A stretch of DNA of 62,357 nucleotides from CAYZNE01 sp964461035 (GTDB lineage Archaea; Nanobdellota; Nanobdellia; Woesearchaeales; CAYZNE01). The stretch lies in contig CAYWRI010000005.1 in the NCBI GenBank assembly GCA_964461035.1, positions 1 to 62,357 of the forward strand, given 5' to 3'. The translations under genes and the position numbers were made by a program. A model generated the notes under the pieces. That model searched no databases and was not told where the DNA came from. It saw only the letters and a program-made list of their open reading frames with translations. How positions within the stretch are numbered: position 1 is the stretch's first letter; the number at the start of each line of letters is the position of its first letter. Below, one piece after another: positions 1 through 7,282 of the stretch.

Positions 1-142
1 TTTTAGTATTCTTTAAAATAACATTTGACATATTACAATTTTCAAAAGTGCATGTGATAAAACTTGAATTTTTTAAAGATTTATTTTCAAAATTCACGGA
101 CTTAAGTATTTTAGATTCAAATTCTTTATTCTCATACTCCAT
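1..142 (-). CDS. Pentapeptide-repeat protein, N-terminal part (cut by window edge)
   Basis: Reading the minus strand from an ATG at 142 gives an open frame to the window edge. From about residue 15 the protein shows the five-residue periodicity of pentapeptide repeats (VNFEN KSLKN SSFIT CTFEN), with F, L or M at every central position. Such repeats fold into a right-handed quadrilateral beta-helix; what this one binds is unknown. An A/T box on the minus strand at 163-174 lies about 27 nt before the ATG, which fits a leaderless archaeal transcript. An in-frame stop at 209-211 limits any longer start. The C-terminus is outside the window, so I cannot say whether the gene is intact. Confidence 0.6.
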   Translation of the reverse strand, partial: MEYENKEFESKILKSVNFENKSLKNSSFITCTFENCNMSNVILKNTK

Positions 143-419
143 ATTGCTTGAATATTGATCATTCTTTATATTTTTTACCCTTTTTAAATTAATAGGATTT
201 ACTCTTTGTTATATTTTTTCGACTTAATAACAAAGTGAAGTGAGGAGGACAAGGAACGAAGTGATACAGAGTAAAGTTATCGTTAAACAAAGCCCGCAGT
301 TCAAGATTTGTTAGTTAGTGAGTGCTTGTTAATAGTTTTGATTAAACATTGATTGGTGGGTAAGAAAAGAAAAAGCACCACAAGTTATTTAAGTATATTC
401 TTCATTTTTTATTTTTATT
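143..419. promoter_or_regulatory. Divergent promoter region
   Basis: Non-coding stretch between two divergent genes. It holds a minus-strand TATA-like box (163-174) for the pentapeptide gene and a plus-strand box, TATTTAAGTATAT (386-398), about 28 nt before the Nudix start. The middle (about 235-280) contains G/A-rich words such as CGAAGTGA, which recur in variant form in other intergenic regions of the first 22 kb. No ORF or tRNA was seen. Confidence 0.45.
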
Positions 420-839
420 ATGAAAATTGATGAAAGAACTTTAGTTGTAAGTGGATTCATAAGGAAAGATAATAAATATTTATTAGTCTATGATCCTAAA
501 TTTAAATTTTGGAGAGTTCCTGGTGGCAGATTAGAAGAAGGAGAAAAAGAGGAAGACACTTTACGACGAGAAATATTTGAAGAATTAGATTTAAAGATAA
601 GAGTTCAAAAATATTTAGGTCAAGGTAAAGATGATGTTCCAATTTATGGAATTCCAGAAAAAACTACCTCTCATAGACTTGTAAAATATTATGAATGTAC
701 TATTCAATTAGGTGAAATAAATATTAAGGAGGAAAAAGAAGTTTCTGAATACAAATGGTTATCTCTTTCTGAAATAAAGAAAGTAGATAATTTAGAACCA
801 GCAATGAGAAACTTATTTTCATCAAAAAATGAATTCTGA
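420..839 (+). CDS. Nudix hydrolase
   Basis: A 139-residue single-domain Nudix protein. The Nudix box is complete: G-x5-E-x7-REIFEELDL at about residues 36-58, with a D where the consensus often has G. The glutamates of RExxEE coordinate the divalent metals that hydrolyse nucleoside-diphosphate-X substrates. The length fits a MutT-like house-cleaning enzyme; the substrate cannot be read from sequence. The start is supported by a TATA box about 28 nt upstream with no room for a leader. The gene is monocistronic, and a remnant gene lies downstream on the other strand. Confidence 0.9.
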   Translation: MKIDERTLVVSGFIRKDNKYLLVYDPKFKFWRVPGGRLEEGEKEEDTLRREIFEELDLKIRVQKYLGQGKDDVPIYGIPEKTTSHRLVKYYECTIQLGEINIKEEKEVSEYKWLSLSEIKKVDNLEPAMRNLFSSKNEF

Positions 840-918
840 ATATTGTAGAGTAAGAATTAGCGCAACTTTACAAAAGAAAGTAGATTTCCAAGACTTTAGT
901 TGAGAAAAATACACAAAA

Positions 919-1275
919 TTAAAATATCATTGATACAAATTCTTTAACAAAATATTTGGTCTGATTTAATCTACTTTCTAAAACTAAATCTGGTTCAGAT
1001 TCACCTGTAGTTTCTCTAAAAGCTCCTGAATAGGGCATCTAGAGATATGATGTTGTGGCATCACAACCTCTTTGAATATATTTTGAAAGCATAGCGATTA
1101 TGTAATCCTGCTTAAGACCTTCTATGAACTGTATATGAATCCTTCTCGGTTTTGTGGGTGTTCCATTAAAGGTATTCTTACCTTCATATTCAAAATAATA
1201 ATTCTTCGTTTGTCCCAGGATAATAGGGTGATAGTAATTATTATATAAAATTTTGGGTTTATGTCTTTTTCTCAA
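919..1275 (-). pseudogene. Degraded ORF of unknown family, interrupted by an in-frame TAG
   Basis: The minus strand has a 78-codon frame (1275 to 1039) with no ATG start, only a TTG directly after a stop. It ends in TAG at 1039-1041, and the next codon in the same frame is ATG at 1038, followed by 39 more codons to a TAA at 919. Read through, the two parts make one 117-residue frame rich in Y, N and K. This looks like the C-terminal piece of a truncated gene carrying a nonsense mutation. TAG is an ordinary stop elsewhere in the window (it ends dnaJ and the ATP-grasp gene), so recoding is unlikely. I do not recognise the family. Confidence 0.4.
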
Positions 1276-1374
1276 TTGAAATTAACCTCTCGATTAAGAG
1301 AAGTTCGCGAAGCGAAGGAAAAATTCAAAGTTTGAGTTTGGGCCGTCTTAGGAAAATATATAAAGTATTATTGT

Positions 1375-2247
1375 ATGTTTCTTTGTACGAAGCATTTAAA
1401 TTACATTTATATGATTTTAGCTGCTCTTTGTTTAGCAACTATTGGCGTATTAGTAAAACTTATAGGAGATAATGTTCCTGTAATGAGCCTCAATTTTCTC
1501 AGAATATTTATTGGATTTATCGCATTAATTATTATTGTTCCATTTATTGATAAAAAATGGTATAAAATTACAAAGAAAGATGCAAAAGAATTTTTCTTAA
1601 TTGGTGTAGTATATGCAATTGCGTTATCTCTGTATACGGCAGCGAATGTTTTTGCATCCATACAAAACGCTGTTTTGATAAATTATTCTTACCCATTTTT
1701 TGTATTGCTGTTTGGATACTTTCTGTTAAAAGAGAAGGTTACCAATACTAAGATAATTACTTTAATAATTGCCTTTATTGGCTTGGCGATAATTAATCCC
1801 TTTCGATTTGGAGAAGATAATTTTGGAAATATATTAGCATTAGCTGGTGCTTTATTCTATGCTTTATTGATTGTAGAAATGCGTAAAGAAGATAAACATC
1901 ATGGTATTGGAGATGTGATTTGGTTTTTATTATTTGCATCAGTAATCATGTTACCATTTCCAATAATGCAGGGATTGGGAAACATATCGCAGGTATGGAT
2001 ATATGTTGTTTTGCTTGGATTTGTATCCACCGGATTAGCATACATATTTTATAATCTAGCACTTGAGAAAATTGAGGCAGAAATTGGATCAATAATTGCA
2101 ACAATAATTACTCCCTTAGTTTCAATAATATTAGCAGTATTAATCATTGGAGAGCAGCTAAGCATAAGAGCAATAATTGGTGGAGGATTACTTATTCTAT
2201 CTGGATTATATTTAGAAGCACACAATAAGCAGCTAAAAAAGAAATGA
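1375..2247 (+). CDS. DMT-superfamily transporter (EamA family)
   Basis: A 290-residue, roughly ten-helix membrane protein with two EamA halves: residues about 15-140 (with a YSYPFFVLLFGYFLLKEKV segment typical of the end of EamA repeat 1) and about 150-285 (ending GEQLSIRAIIGGGLLILSGL). EamA proteins export or import small metabolites or amino acids; the substrate is unknown. The start is uncertain. The TATA-like box AAATATATAAAG at 1353-1364 is only about 15 nt before ATG 1375, too close for that codon to be on the message. The in-frame ATG at 1411, immediately before helix 1, may be the real start, giving 278 residues. Confidence 0.88.
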   Translation: MFLCTKHLNYIYMILAALCLATIGVLVKLIGDNVPVMSLNFLRIFIGFIALIIIVPFIDKKWYKITKKDAKEFFLIGVVYAIALSLYTAANVFASIQNAVLINYSYPFFVLLFGYFLLKEKVTNTKIITLIIAFIGLAIINPFRFGEDNFGNILALAGALFYALLIVEMRKEDKHHGIGDVIWFLLFASVIMLPFPIMQGLGNISQVWIYVVLLGFVSTGLAYIFYNLALEKIEAEIGSIIATIITPLVSIILAVLIIGEQLSIRAIIGGGLLILSGLYLEAHNKQLKKK

Positions 2248-2482
2248 AGGTCCAAACTCAAATTGTATTTACCATTTAATTTAACTGAAGTTAAATTTTG
2301 AGGTGTCCCTCAAAATTTAATTTGGGTCGAGGACACGTGTGTCCTAGCCAGTTAATTTTTTGTTAAACTTTCAAATGCCTTACGATTTTGGGTTGAGATT
2401 TGAGTAATTTTTAGGAGCTTTAGAAAGCAAGCGATTAGCTATTAAAAAGAAGAAAAGGGGCAAAAAAAAGTATCAATTTAAA
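2248..2482. other. Intergenic region with hairpins
   Basis: No gene seen. It contains a perfect 13-bp inverted repeat (arms 2291-2303 and 2308-2320, loop TGTC), an overlapping alternative dyad (2278-2286 with 2289-2297), and a small GGACAC/GTGTCC dyad (2331-2344). The 13-bp stem could act in termination or as an RNA element, but no long T-run follows it on the plus strand. Confidence 0.4.
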
Positions 2483-2536
2483 AAAGGTGGCTGTTTTCAA
2501 CCTTTAAATGGCAAATATGCCTTTATTTAGTGAGGT
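2483..2536 (+). promoter_or_regulatory. Leader of the cold-shock gene: two hairpins and a Shine-Dalgarno
   Basis: Before the cold-shock start lie an AAAGGT/ACCTTT stem (2483-2488 with 2500-2505) and a GGCA/TGCC stem (2510-2513 with 2518-2521), then GAGGT at 2532-2536, six bases before ATG 2543. Whether both stems are in the mRNA depends on the transcription start: A/T boxes at about 2475-2485 and 2503-2509 are both possible. A structured leader is a common way to control cold-shock mRNAs in bacteria; applying that here is inference. Confidence 0.4.
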
Positions 2537-2542
2537 AAAAAA

Positions 2543-3041
2543 ATGAATGGAAATGTAAAATTTTTTAATAGGATGAAAGGATTCGGCTTCATTGCTGGAG
2601 AAGATGGAAAAGAGTATTTTGTGCATCAATCTGATATTGGTGAGGGAGTTGAACTTAATGAGAATGATACTGTAACTTTCGTGGTTGAAGAAGGAGACAG
2701 AGGTCCTAAAGCAGCTAAGGTTAGTTTAGGTTCTGAAGAACCTGCTGCTCCTGTTGAAGAAGCACCAGTTGAAGAAGAAGCTCCTGTTNNNNNNNNNNNN
2801 NNNNNNNNNNNNNNNNNNNNNNNNNNNNNNNNNNNNNNNNNNNNNNNNNNNNNNNNNNNNNNNNNNNNNNNNNNNNNNNNNNNNNNNNGAAGAAGCTGCA
2901 GAAGAAAAAGCACCGGCTGAAGAAGAAGCTCCTGTTGAAGAAGCTGCAGAAGAAAAAGCACCGGCTGAAGAAGAAGCTCCTGTTGAAGAAGAAGCTCCTG
3001 CTAAAGAATCTGAAGTAGAAGAAGAAAAACCAGCAGAATAA
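2543..3041 (+). CDS. Cold-shock domain protein with repetitive acidic tail (spans assembly gap)
   Basis: Residues 1-62 form a cold-shock domain with RNP1 (KGFGFIA) and RNP2 (YFVHQSDI), a single-stranded nucleic-acid-binding OB fold. The tail is built of E, A, P, K and V: a 16-residue unit (EEAAEEKAPAEEEAPV) is encoded twice in 48-nt copies at 2889-2984, followed by a diverged end. A 100-N run at 2789-2888 interrupts the tail. The codons on both sides are complete, and deleting the N run leaves 399 nt, an exact multiple of three, so the gene is one frame with an unknown number of repeat units. The acidic tail could set RNA affinity or protein contacts. CSD proteins are mainly bacterial and found only in some archaea. 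Confidence 0.85.
2789..2888. other. Assembly gap (100 N placeholder)
   Basis: Exactly 100 N inside the repeat-coding tail of the cold-shock gene. The round size and the position inside a tandem repeat indicate a scaffolding placeholder rather than a measured gap. The flanks join in frame if the true gap length is a multiple of three. Confidence 0.9.
2889..2984 (+). repeat. 48-bp tandem repeat, two full copies
   Basis: Two adjacent, apparently identical 48-bp units (2889-2936 and 2937-2984) encode EEAAEEKAPAEEEAPV. More copies probably lie inside the adjacent gap. Confidence 0.85.
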
Positions 3042-3326
3042 ATTAGGAATTATTTTCTTTTTTTTTATTTTCTTTTGAATAAATTATATTGGCAGTCGGA
3101 GCATTAGCGAGGAGTTATTAGGTCTGCTGTGACAATAAGCGAAGCGATATATTAAATTAAAGAATAAATGCTGCAGTAGATTCTTACCTAATATAATATT
3201 AAACCAAAGCTCATCTTATTCTAAAAAGATCCTAAATTATTGCATATAACATTGAAATTTAGAGAAGTTCGATGCAGTCTAATTTGGGTGGAGAAACTTG
3301 CAAAGTTTCGGAATCGTTAAATCTTT
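3042..3326. other. Intergenic region with T-rich terminator
   Basis: A T-rich run at about 3056-3076 just after the cold-shock stop is a plausible archaeal terminator. The rest holds words such as GCGAAGCGAT that recur in other intergenic regions. No intact ORF was seen. Confidence 0.35.
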
Positions 3327-3632
3327 GGAGAAGCTCATCAATGGAACCAAGGAAGAGTTAAAGAAGCATTAGATTCAAAGAAGCCTGTAGTAGTTGTAGA
3401 TAATACAAATGTTTGCGCTTGGGAAATTAAACCATATGTGATATTCGGAATTGAAAATGATTATTTTATATCCTTATTTGAATCTGAAACACCAGCTGAA
3501 TGGGATTTATCAAAACTGGTAAAAATTAATTCTCATAGAGTTTCTCAAGAGATAATTCAAAAAATGATGGAAAGTTATGAGTGTGATTTAACTTTGGACC
3601 AAATTCTTGAATCAGAGTCCCCATTTCGTTAA
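3327..3632 (+). pseudogene. Remnant of an N4BP2-like P-loop kinase (C-terminal part)
   Basis: The frame from 3327, right after an in-frame TAA, to the stop at 3632 encodes GEAHQWNQGRVKEAL, then VVVVDNTNVCAWEIKPYV, and later W-D-L-S-K-L and the VSQEIIQKM region. This matches the C-terminal half of AAA_33/NEDD4-binding-protein-2-like polynucleotide kinase-type domains (VDNTN followed by W-E-x-KPY). The N-terminal P-loop is missing and there is no proper start; the first available codon is GTG at 3438. I read it as a truncated, non-functional gene. A 27-bp inverted repeat follows directly. Confidence 0.6.
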
Positions 3633-3634
3633 AA

Positions 3635-3669
3635 TTTTTCCCTTAATTGAAACTAACATTGAAATTAAG
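3635..3669. repeat. 35-bp dispersed repeat, copy 1
   Basis: A 35-bp sequence identical to 7248-7282. It begins with a T-run and CCCTTAATTG and ends with GAAATTAAG. The ends carry a short inverted repeat (CTTAATT/AATTAAG). Both copies lie just upstream of structured or repeat-rich intergenic DNA. Confidence 0.8.
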
Positions 3670-3671
3670 CG

Positions 3672-3739
3672 ACGTTAAATTTTACAGCTCTGAAAATTGA
3701 GGCAACACTCTCAATTTTCAGAGCTGTAAAATTTAATGT
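3672..3739. repeat. Long perfect inverted repeat (27-bp arms, 8-nt loop)
   Basis: The left arm 3675-3701 is the exact reverse complement of the right arm 3710-3736, with loop GCAACACT at 3702-3709. Three more pairs, including one G-T, extend it to 3672-3739. A perfect stem of this length is unusual for a terminator; it could be a miniature mobile element, a recombination site or a structured RNA. The rest of the intergenic region to 4044 has no ORF. Confidence 0.8.
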
Positions 3740-4044
3740 AGATAAACAACGAATTTTGTTTGACAAAATGGTCTAAGGTGGTTGTTGTGAGTCGTTTAAT
3801 TTTTGTTAGTTACTTTTTTCCTACAAAGAGGGAATTTCGTTCCGAAAAGTTAAATTTAAGTTTTCAATCAATTTGATTGTAGGAAGACTATATCTTAAGG
3901 AGTTCTTTTCAATCCTGCGAACAAAGTGAGTCTTCAAGAAGGTACATCAAAAGCAAGAAGTATATTTATCAAATAATGTGAAGCTTATACATTAAAATAG
4001 GATATTAAGGGGGTAAGAAAACCATAGAAGGTTTATTTATTATT

Positions 4045-4084
4045 TGTTAGCTTGAACTAACATTTCGAAAGGTTTATATATAAT
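4045..4084 (+). promoter_or_regulatory. Putative DtxR operator and TATA box of the feo operon
   Basis: A dyad TGTTAG-CTTGAA-CTAACA (4045-4062) sits just upstream of the TATA box TTTATATATAA (about 4073-4083), which is about 27 nt before the dtxR ATG. DtxR/IdeR/MntR operators are commonly of the TTAG-n6-CTAA type, so this fits a metal-dependent autoregulatory site in the BRE/TATA region. Confidence 0.55.
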
Positions 4085-4104
4085 TTAGTCAAAATGGATA
4101 TTCT

Positions 4105-4755
4105 ATGAACACAACAGTTGAAAATTATTTATGTACAATATACTCATTGTTTGAGATAAATAATAGTAAAGGAATAAAATCGATAGACATAGCAAACAAA
4201 CTTAATATTTCTAGACCGAGTGTTTCAGTGATGGTAAAAAAATTAGGTAAAGAAGGATATGTCCTTGCAGATAAATACTCAAAAATATTTTTAACAGACT
4301 TTGGCAGAAATGAAGCAAGAAAAATCATGCATAAGCGTAGAGTTATTGAAGTTTTTTTAACAGATGTTCTTGGATGTGATATGGATACTGTACATGAAGA
4401 AGCACATAAGTTAGAACATGCATTCTCAGATGAATCAGTAGAAAAATTGGATTCTCTTCTTAATAATCCTAAATTATCTCCTATGGGGAAAAGGATACCG
4501 CATAATAATGACGAGGTGAAAGTTATGAATACGACTTTAGACAAAGTAAAAAAAGGACAAACAGGTAGAATAATAAAAGTCTCGGGTAGTGGAAGCATAC
4601 ATAAAAGAATACTTGATATGGGTGTTGTCAAAGGAGCTAAAATAAAAATTGAGAAGGTTGCTCCGTTGGGAGATCCAATAGAAATTAAAGTTAAAGGTTA
4701 CTCTTTATCTCTTCGAAAAGAGGACGCAAAAAAAATAGAGGTAGCTTTAGAATGA
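4105..4755 (+). CDS. DtxR-family metal-dependent regulator with FeoA domain
   Basis: A 216-residue regulator with three parts: a winged helix-turn-helix at about 1-65 (SIDIANKLNISRPSVSVMVKKL is the recognition region), a dimerisation/metal-binding domain at about 66-125 (VHEEAHKLEH, with His and Glu ligands typical of DtxR/MntR), and a FeoA/SH3-like domain at about 145-216. With Fe2+ or Mn2+ bound such proteins repress metal uptake. It is the first gene of the operon, overlaps feoA by 4 nt (ATGA), and has a TATA box about 27 nt upstream with an adjacent dyad. Autoregulation of dtxR-feoA-feoB by ferrous iron is the likely model. Confidence 0.92.
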   Translation: MNTTVENYLCTIYSLFEINNSKGIKSIDIANKLNISRPSVSVMVKKLGKEGYVLADKYSKIFLTDFGRNEARKIMHKRRVIEVFLTDVLGCDMDTVHEEAHKLEHAFSDESVEKLDSLLNNPKLSPMGKRIPHNNDEVKVMNTTLDKVKKGQTGRIIKVSGSGSIHKRILDMGVVKGAKIKIEKVAPLGDPIEIKVKGYSLSLRKEDAKKIEVALE

Positions 4756-4982
4756 TGCCTTTAGCAATGGCAAGAGAAGGAGAAATAGTATTTGTACATT
4801 GTGTTGATTGTGGTATAGGACTAAAAAGAAGGTTGTGTGATTTAGGTTTATATGCTGATGCAAAGATAAAGGTTGTGAAAAATGATATTTCTGGACCAAT
4901 TATTGTTGCAGTTAAAGATTCTAAGTTAGTTATTGGTAGAGGGCAAGCAAGTAAAATATTAGTTGAAGAGGTACGAGAATGA
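4752..4982 (+). CDS. feoA: FeoA, ferrous iron transport accessory protein
   Basis: A 76-residue SH3-like FeoA protein. It has the family order of a short hydrophobic lead (MPLAMAREGEIV), then RRLCDLGLYADAKIKVV and a final VIGRGQASKILV strand. FeoA is a small cytosolic partner of FeoB. The ATG overlaps the dtxR stop by 4 nt, and the feoA stop overlaps feoB by 4 nt, so translation of the three genes is coupled. The C-terminal domain of the upstream DtxR belongs to the same fold family. Confidence 0.93.
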   Translation: MMPLAMAREGEIVFVHCVDCGIGLKRRLCDLGLYADAKIKVVKNDISGPIIVAVKDSKLVIGRGQASKILVEEVRE

Positions 4983-6976
4983 GAATAGCATTAGCAGGAA
5001 ATCCAAATTGTGGAAAGACTACTCTTTTTAACAATTTGACTGGTATGAAGCAGCATGTAGGAAATTGGCCAGGCAAGACTGTTGAAAAGAAAGAAGGATC
5101 ATTTAAGTATAAAGGTAAGAAAATTGATGTTATTGATCTTCCAGGAACATATAGTCTAACAGCTTATTCTGTTGAGGAAATAGTTGCAAGAGATTATATT
5201 GTTGAAGAAAAGCCAGATGTAGTTATTGATATTATTGATGCTTCCAATTTAGAAAGAAATCTTTATTTGACAGTTCAGTTGATTGAACTTGGAGCAGATG
5301 TTATACTTGCCCTTAATATGAATAGATATGCACATAAAAAAGGATTAAAAATTGATGTTGAAAAATTATCTCAACTTTTAGGAATACCTGTTGTTAAGAT
5401 AGAAGCTATCGATGAAACAGGAAAAGAAGCGCTTATTGATTCAGTCATACAATTTAACCAAAAAAAATTAACTAATAAGTTAAAGTATGGTAAAGAGATT
5501 GAAGAACATCTTGAACAGATGACTGAACTGATAAAGTCAGAAATTGATGTTAAAAAATCAGATTGGATAGCTTTAAAACTGCTTGAAAAAGATAAGCAAA
5601 TTATTGATAAAGTATCAAAATTAAAGAATGGGAAGAAAGTTCTCTTTAAGGCAAAGCAGTTGCAAAATCATTTGGATGAGGTTTTTGGAGAAGATGTTGA
5701 TGCTGCTATAGCTGATGCAAGATATGGTTTTATTGCAGGACTCTTAAAGGAATCTGTTAAAAAACCAGCTATTGATAAAATGACCATGTCTGAAAATATT
5801 GATAAGGTTGTAACAAGCAAATTCTTTGGAATTCCAATTTTTCTATTTGTAATGTATCTTTTGTTTAAGATTACATTTTCAGTTTCAGCCCCGATAGTTG
5901 ATTGGATAAATGTAATTGTGAGTTCACTTGCAGAATTGTCAATAGAGTTTTTAGGAAGTATTGGTGCACCTATATGGCTTGTCTCTTTTGTTAGTGATGG
6001 AATTTTTGGGGGAGTTGGTTCTGTACTTGTTTTTGTACCCATAATAATGATAATGTTTTTAATCATATCCTTGATGGAAGACTCTGGCTATATGGCTAGG
6101 GCGGCTTTCATAATGGACAAAGTCATGCATAAAATTGGGCTTCATGGAAAAGCATTCATTCCTTTCTTGCTCGGATTTGGATGTACTGTTCCATCAATCA
6201 TGGCAACAAGGACGCTTGAAAGTAAAAAAGATAGAATAATGACAATGTTGCTTTCTCCTTTGATGTCTTGTGGAGCAAAACTTCCTGTTTATGTACTTTT
6301 TACAGCTGCATTTTTTGTTAAAAATGAAGCAGAGATAATATTCTCAATCTATATGCTTGGCATTATTCTGGCTATAATTATGGGGCTAATATTTAAGAAA
6401 TTCTTATTCAAGGGTATGAGTAGTCCATTTGTTATGGAGCTTCCACCGTATAGGTTTCCAACATTAAAAGGTAGTTTGATACACATGTGGGAACGAGGAA
6501 AATTATTTATGATAAAAGCAGGAACAGTAATTTTTGGTGCTGTACTGGTAATCTGGTTTTTATCAAGTGTGCCATTTGGTGTTGAATATGGGTCCGAAGC
6601 AAGTGCTGTTGGTATGATTGGAAAAGTGATTGCACACGTATTTGAGCCATTAGGTTTTGGAAACTGGCAAACTTCTGTTTCATTATTTTTTGGTATTATT
6701 GCTAAAGAAGTTATTATAGGAAGTTTTAGTACACTATATAGTGTTGGAGAAGAAGGACTTATTCCTGTTTTACAAACAATTTTTACGCCACTCTCTGCTT
6801 ATGCGTTCTTAGCATTCATACTTATATACACACCATGTCTTGTAACGCTAGCAACAATCAAAAGAGAAACTAATTCATGGAAATGGCCTGCTTTTACAGC
6901 TGTGTACTTATTTGTATTAGCATGGATAGTTGCATTTATAATATATCAGGGGGGCTTATTGCTTGGATTAGGATGA
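4979..6976 (+). CDS. feoB: FeoB, ferrous iron transporter (degenerate G4 motif)
   Basis: A 665-residue Fe2+ transporter: cytosolic G domain at about 1-160, helical GDI-like region, then a membrane part with two Gate regions (GFGCTVPSIMATRTLE and SPLMSCGAKLPVYVLF, the latter with the conserved Cys). G1 is GNPNCGKTT (7-15) and G3 is DLPG (53-56). The G4 guanine-specificity motif, normally NxxD, reads N113-M-N-R116: Arg (codon AGA at 5324-5326) replaces Asp. The G5 region (EAIDETG) also lacks the usual S-A/T. The surroundings align well with ordinary FeoB, so this is not a frameshift. Nucleotide preference may be changed. It ends the operon; a T-rich run at about 7005-7020 follows. Confidence 0.95.
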   Translation: MRIALAGNPNCGKTTLFNNLTGMKQHVGNWPGKTVEKKEGSFKYKGKKIDVIDLPGTYSLTAYSVEEIVARDYIVEEKPDVVIDIIDASNLERNLYLTVQLIELGADVILALNMNRYAHKKGLKIDVEKLSQLLGIPVVKIEAIDETGKEALIDSVIQFNQKKLTNKLKYGKEIEEHLEQMTELIKSEIDVKKSDWIALKLLEKDKQIIDKVSKLKNGKKVLFKAKQLQNHLDEVFGEDVDAAIADARYGFIAGLLKESVKKPAIDKMTMSENIDKVVTSKFFGIPIFLFVMYLLFKITFSVSAPIVDWINVIVSSLAELSIEFLGSIGAPIWLVSFVSDGIFGGVGSVLVFVPIIMIMFLIISLMEDSGYMARAAFIMDKVMHKIGLHGKAFIPFLLGFGCTVPSIMATRTLESKKDRIMTMLLSPLMSCGAKLPVYVLFTAAFFVKNEAEIIFSIYMLGIILAIIMGLIFKKFLFKGMSSPFVMELPPYRFPTLKGSLIHMWERGKLFMIKAGTVIFGAVLVIWFLSSVPFGVEYGSEASAVGMIGKVIAHVFEPLGFGNWQTSVSLFFGIIAKEVIIGSFSTLYSVGEEGLIPVLQTIFTPLSAYAFLAFILIYTPCLVTLATIKRETNSWKWPAFTAVYLFVLAWIVAFIIYQGGLLLGLG

Positions 6977-7045
6977 TACAAAAGATACGATTTTATTGAT
7001 TTGGTATTTTTTATTTTTTTATTTTATAGAATAATTAAATTACAA

Positions 7046-7111
7046 ATGAAATTTGAATCTATTGGTTCATCATGTTTTAGGAGTTGTGCAAGTTGTAAAG
7101 TGAAAAAATGA
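7046..7111 (+). CDS. Possible 21-residue Cys-rich small protein
   Basis: A tiny frame 70 nt after feoB encodes MKFESIGSSCFRSCASCKVK plus a final K: three cysteines spaced C-x3-C-x2-C. Feo operons often end in very small Cys-containing proteins (FeoC-like or FeoB-associated), which is the only reason to mention it. A TTTTATAGA box lies about 20 nt upstream. The gene is too short for composition to help, so this is speculative. Confidence 0.2.
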   Translation: MKFESIGSSCFRSCASCKVKK

Positions 7112-7247
7112 GATTTAATTATTATTGAGTTTTTTTGCTCTAATAATTGAATTTACTGTTTGGTATAAATTTGAAGAATAATAAATTCATATCAATTTAT
7201 GACATTAAAAAACACTTCTTGCTCCCTTTTATTTTAGAAAGAATTAC

Positions 7248-7282
7248 TTTTTCCCTTAATTGAAACTAACATTGAAATTAAG
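7248..7282. repeat. 35-bp dispersed repeat, copy 2
   Basis: Identical over 35 bp to 3635-3669. The flanks differ, so only this block has been copied. Confidence 0.8.

Noticed and set aside
919..1275. Pyrrolysine or other TAG recoding
   Set aside because: TAG is used as an ordinary stop by dnaJ and the ATP-grasp gene, and the frame lacks a proper start, so pseudogene decay is simpler.
1407..2261. Minus-strand ORFs opposite the DMT transporter
   Set aside because: They are shadows of a strongly coding frame with EamA similarity; hydrophobic composition mirrors the sense strand and no promoter or family match is visible.
2889..2984. Direct repeats as a CRISPR array
   Set aside because: The units are adjacent without spacers and encode an in-frame protein tail.
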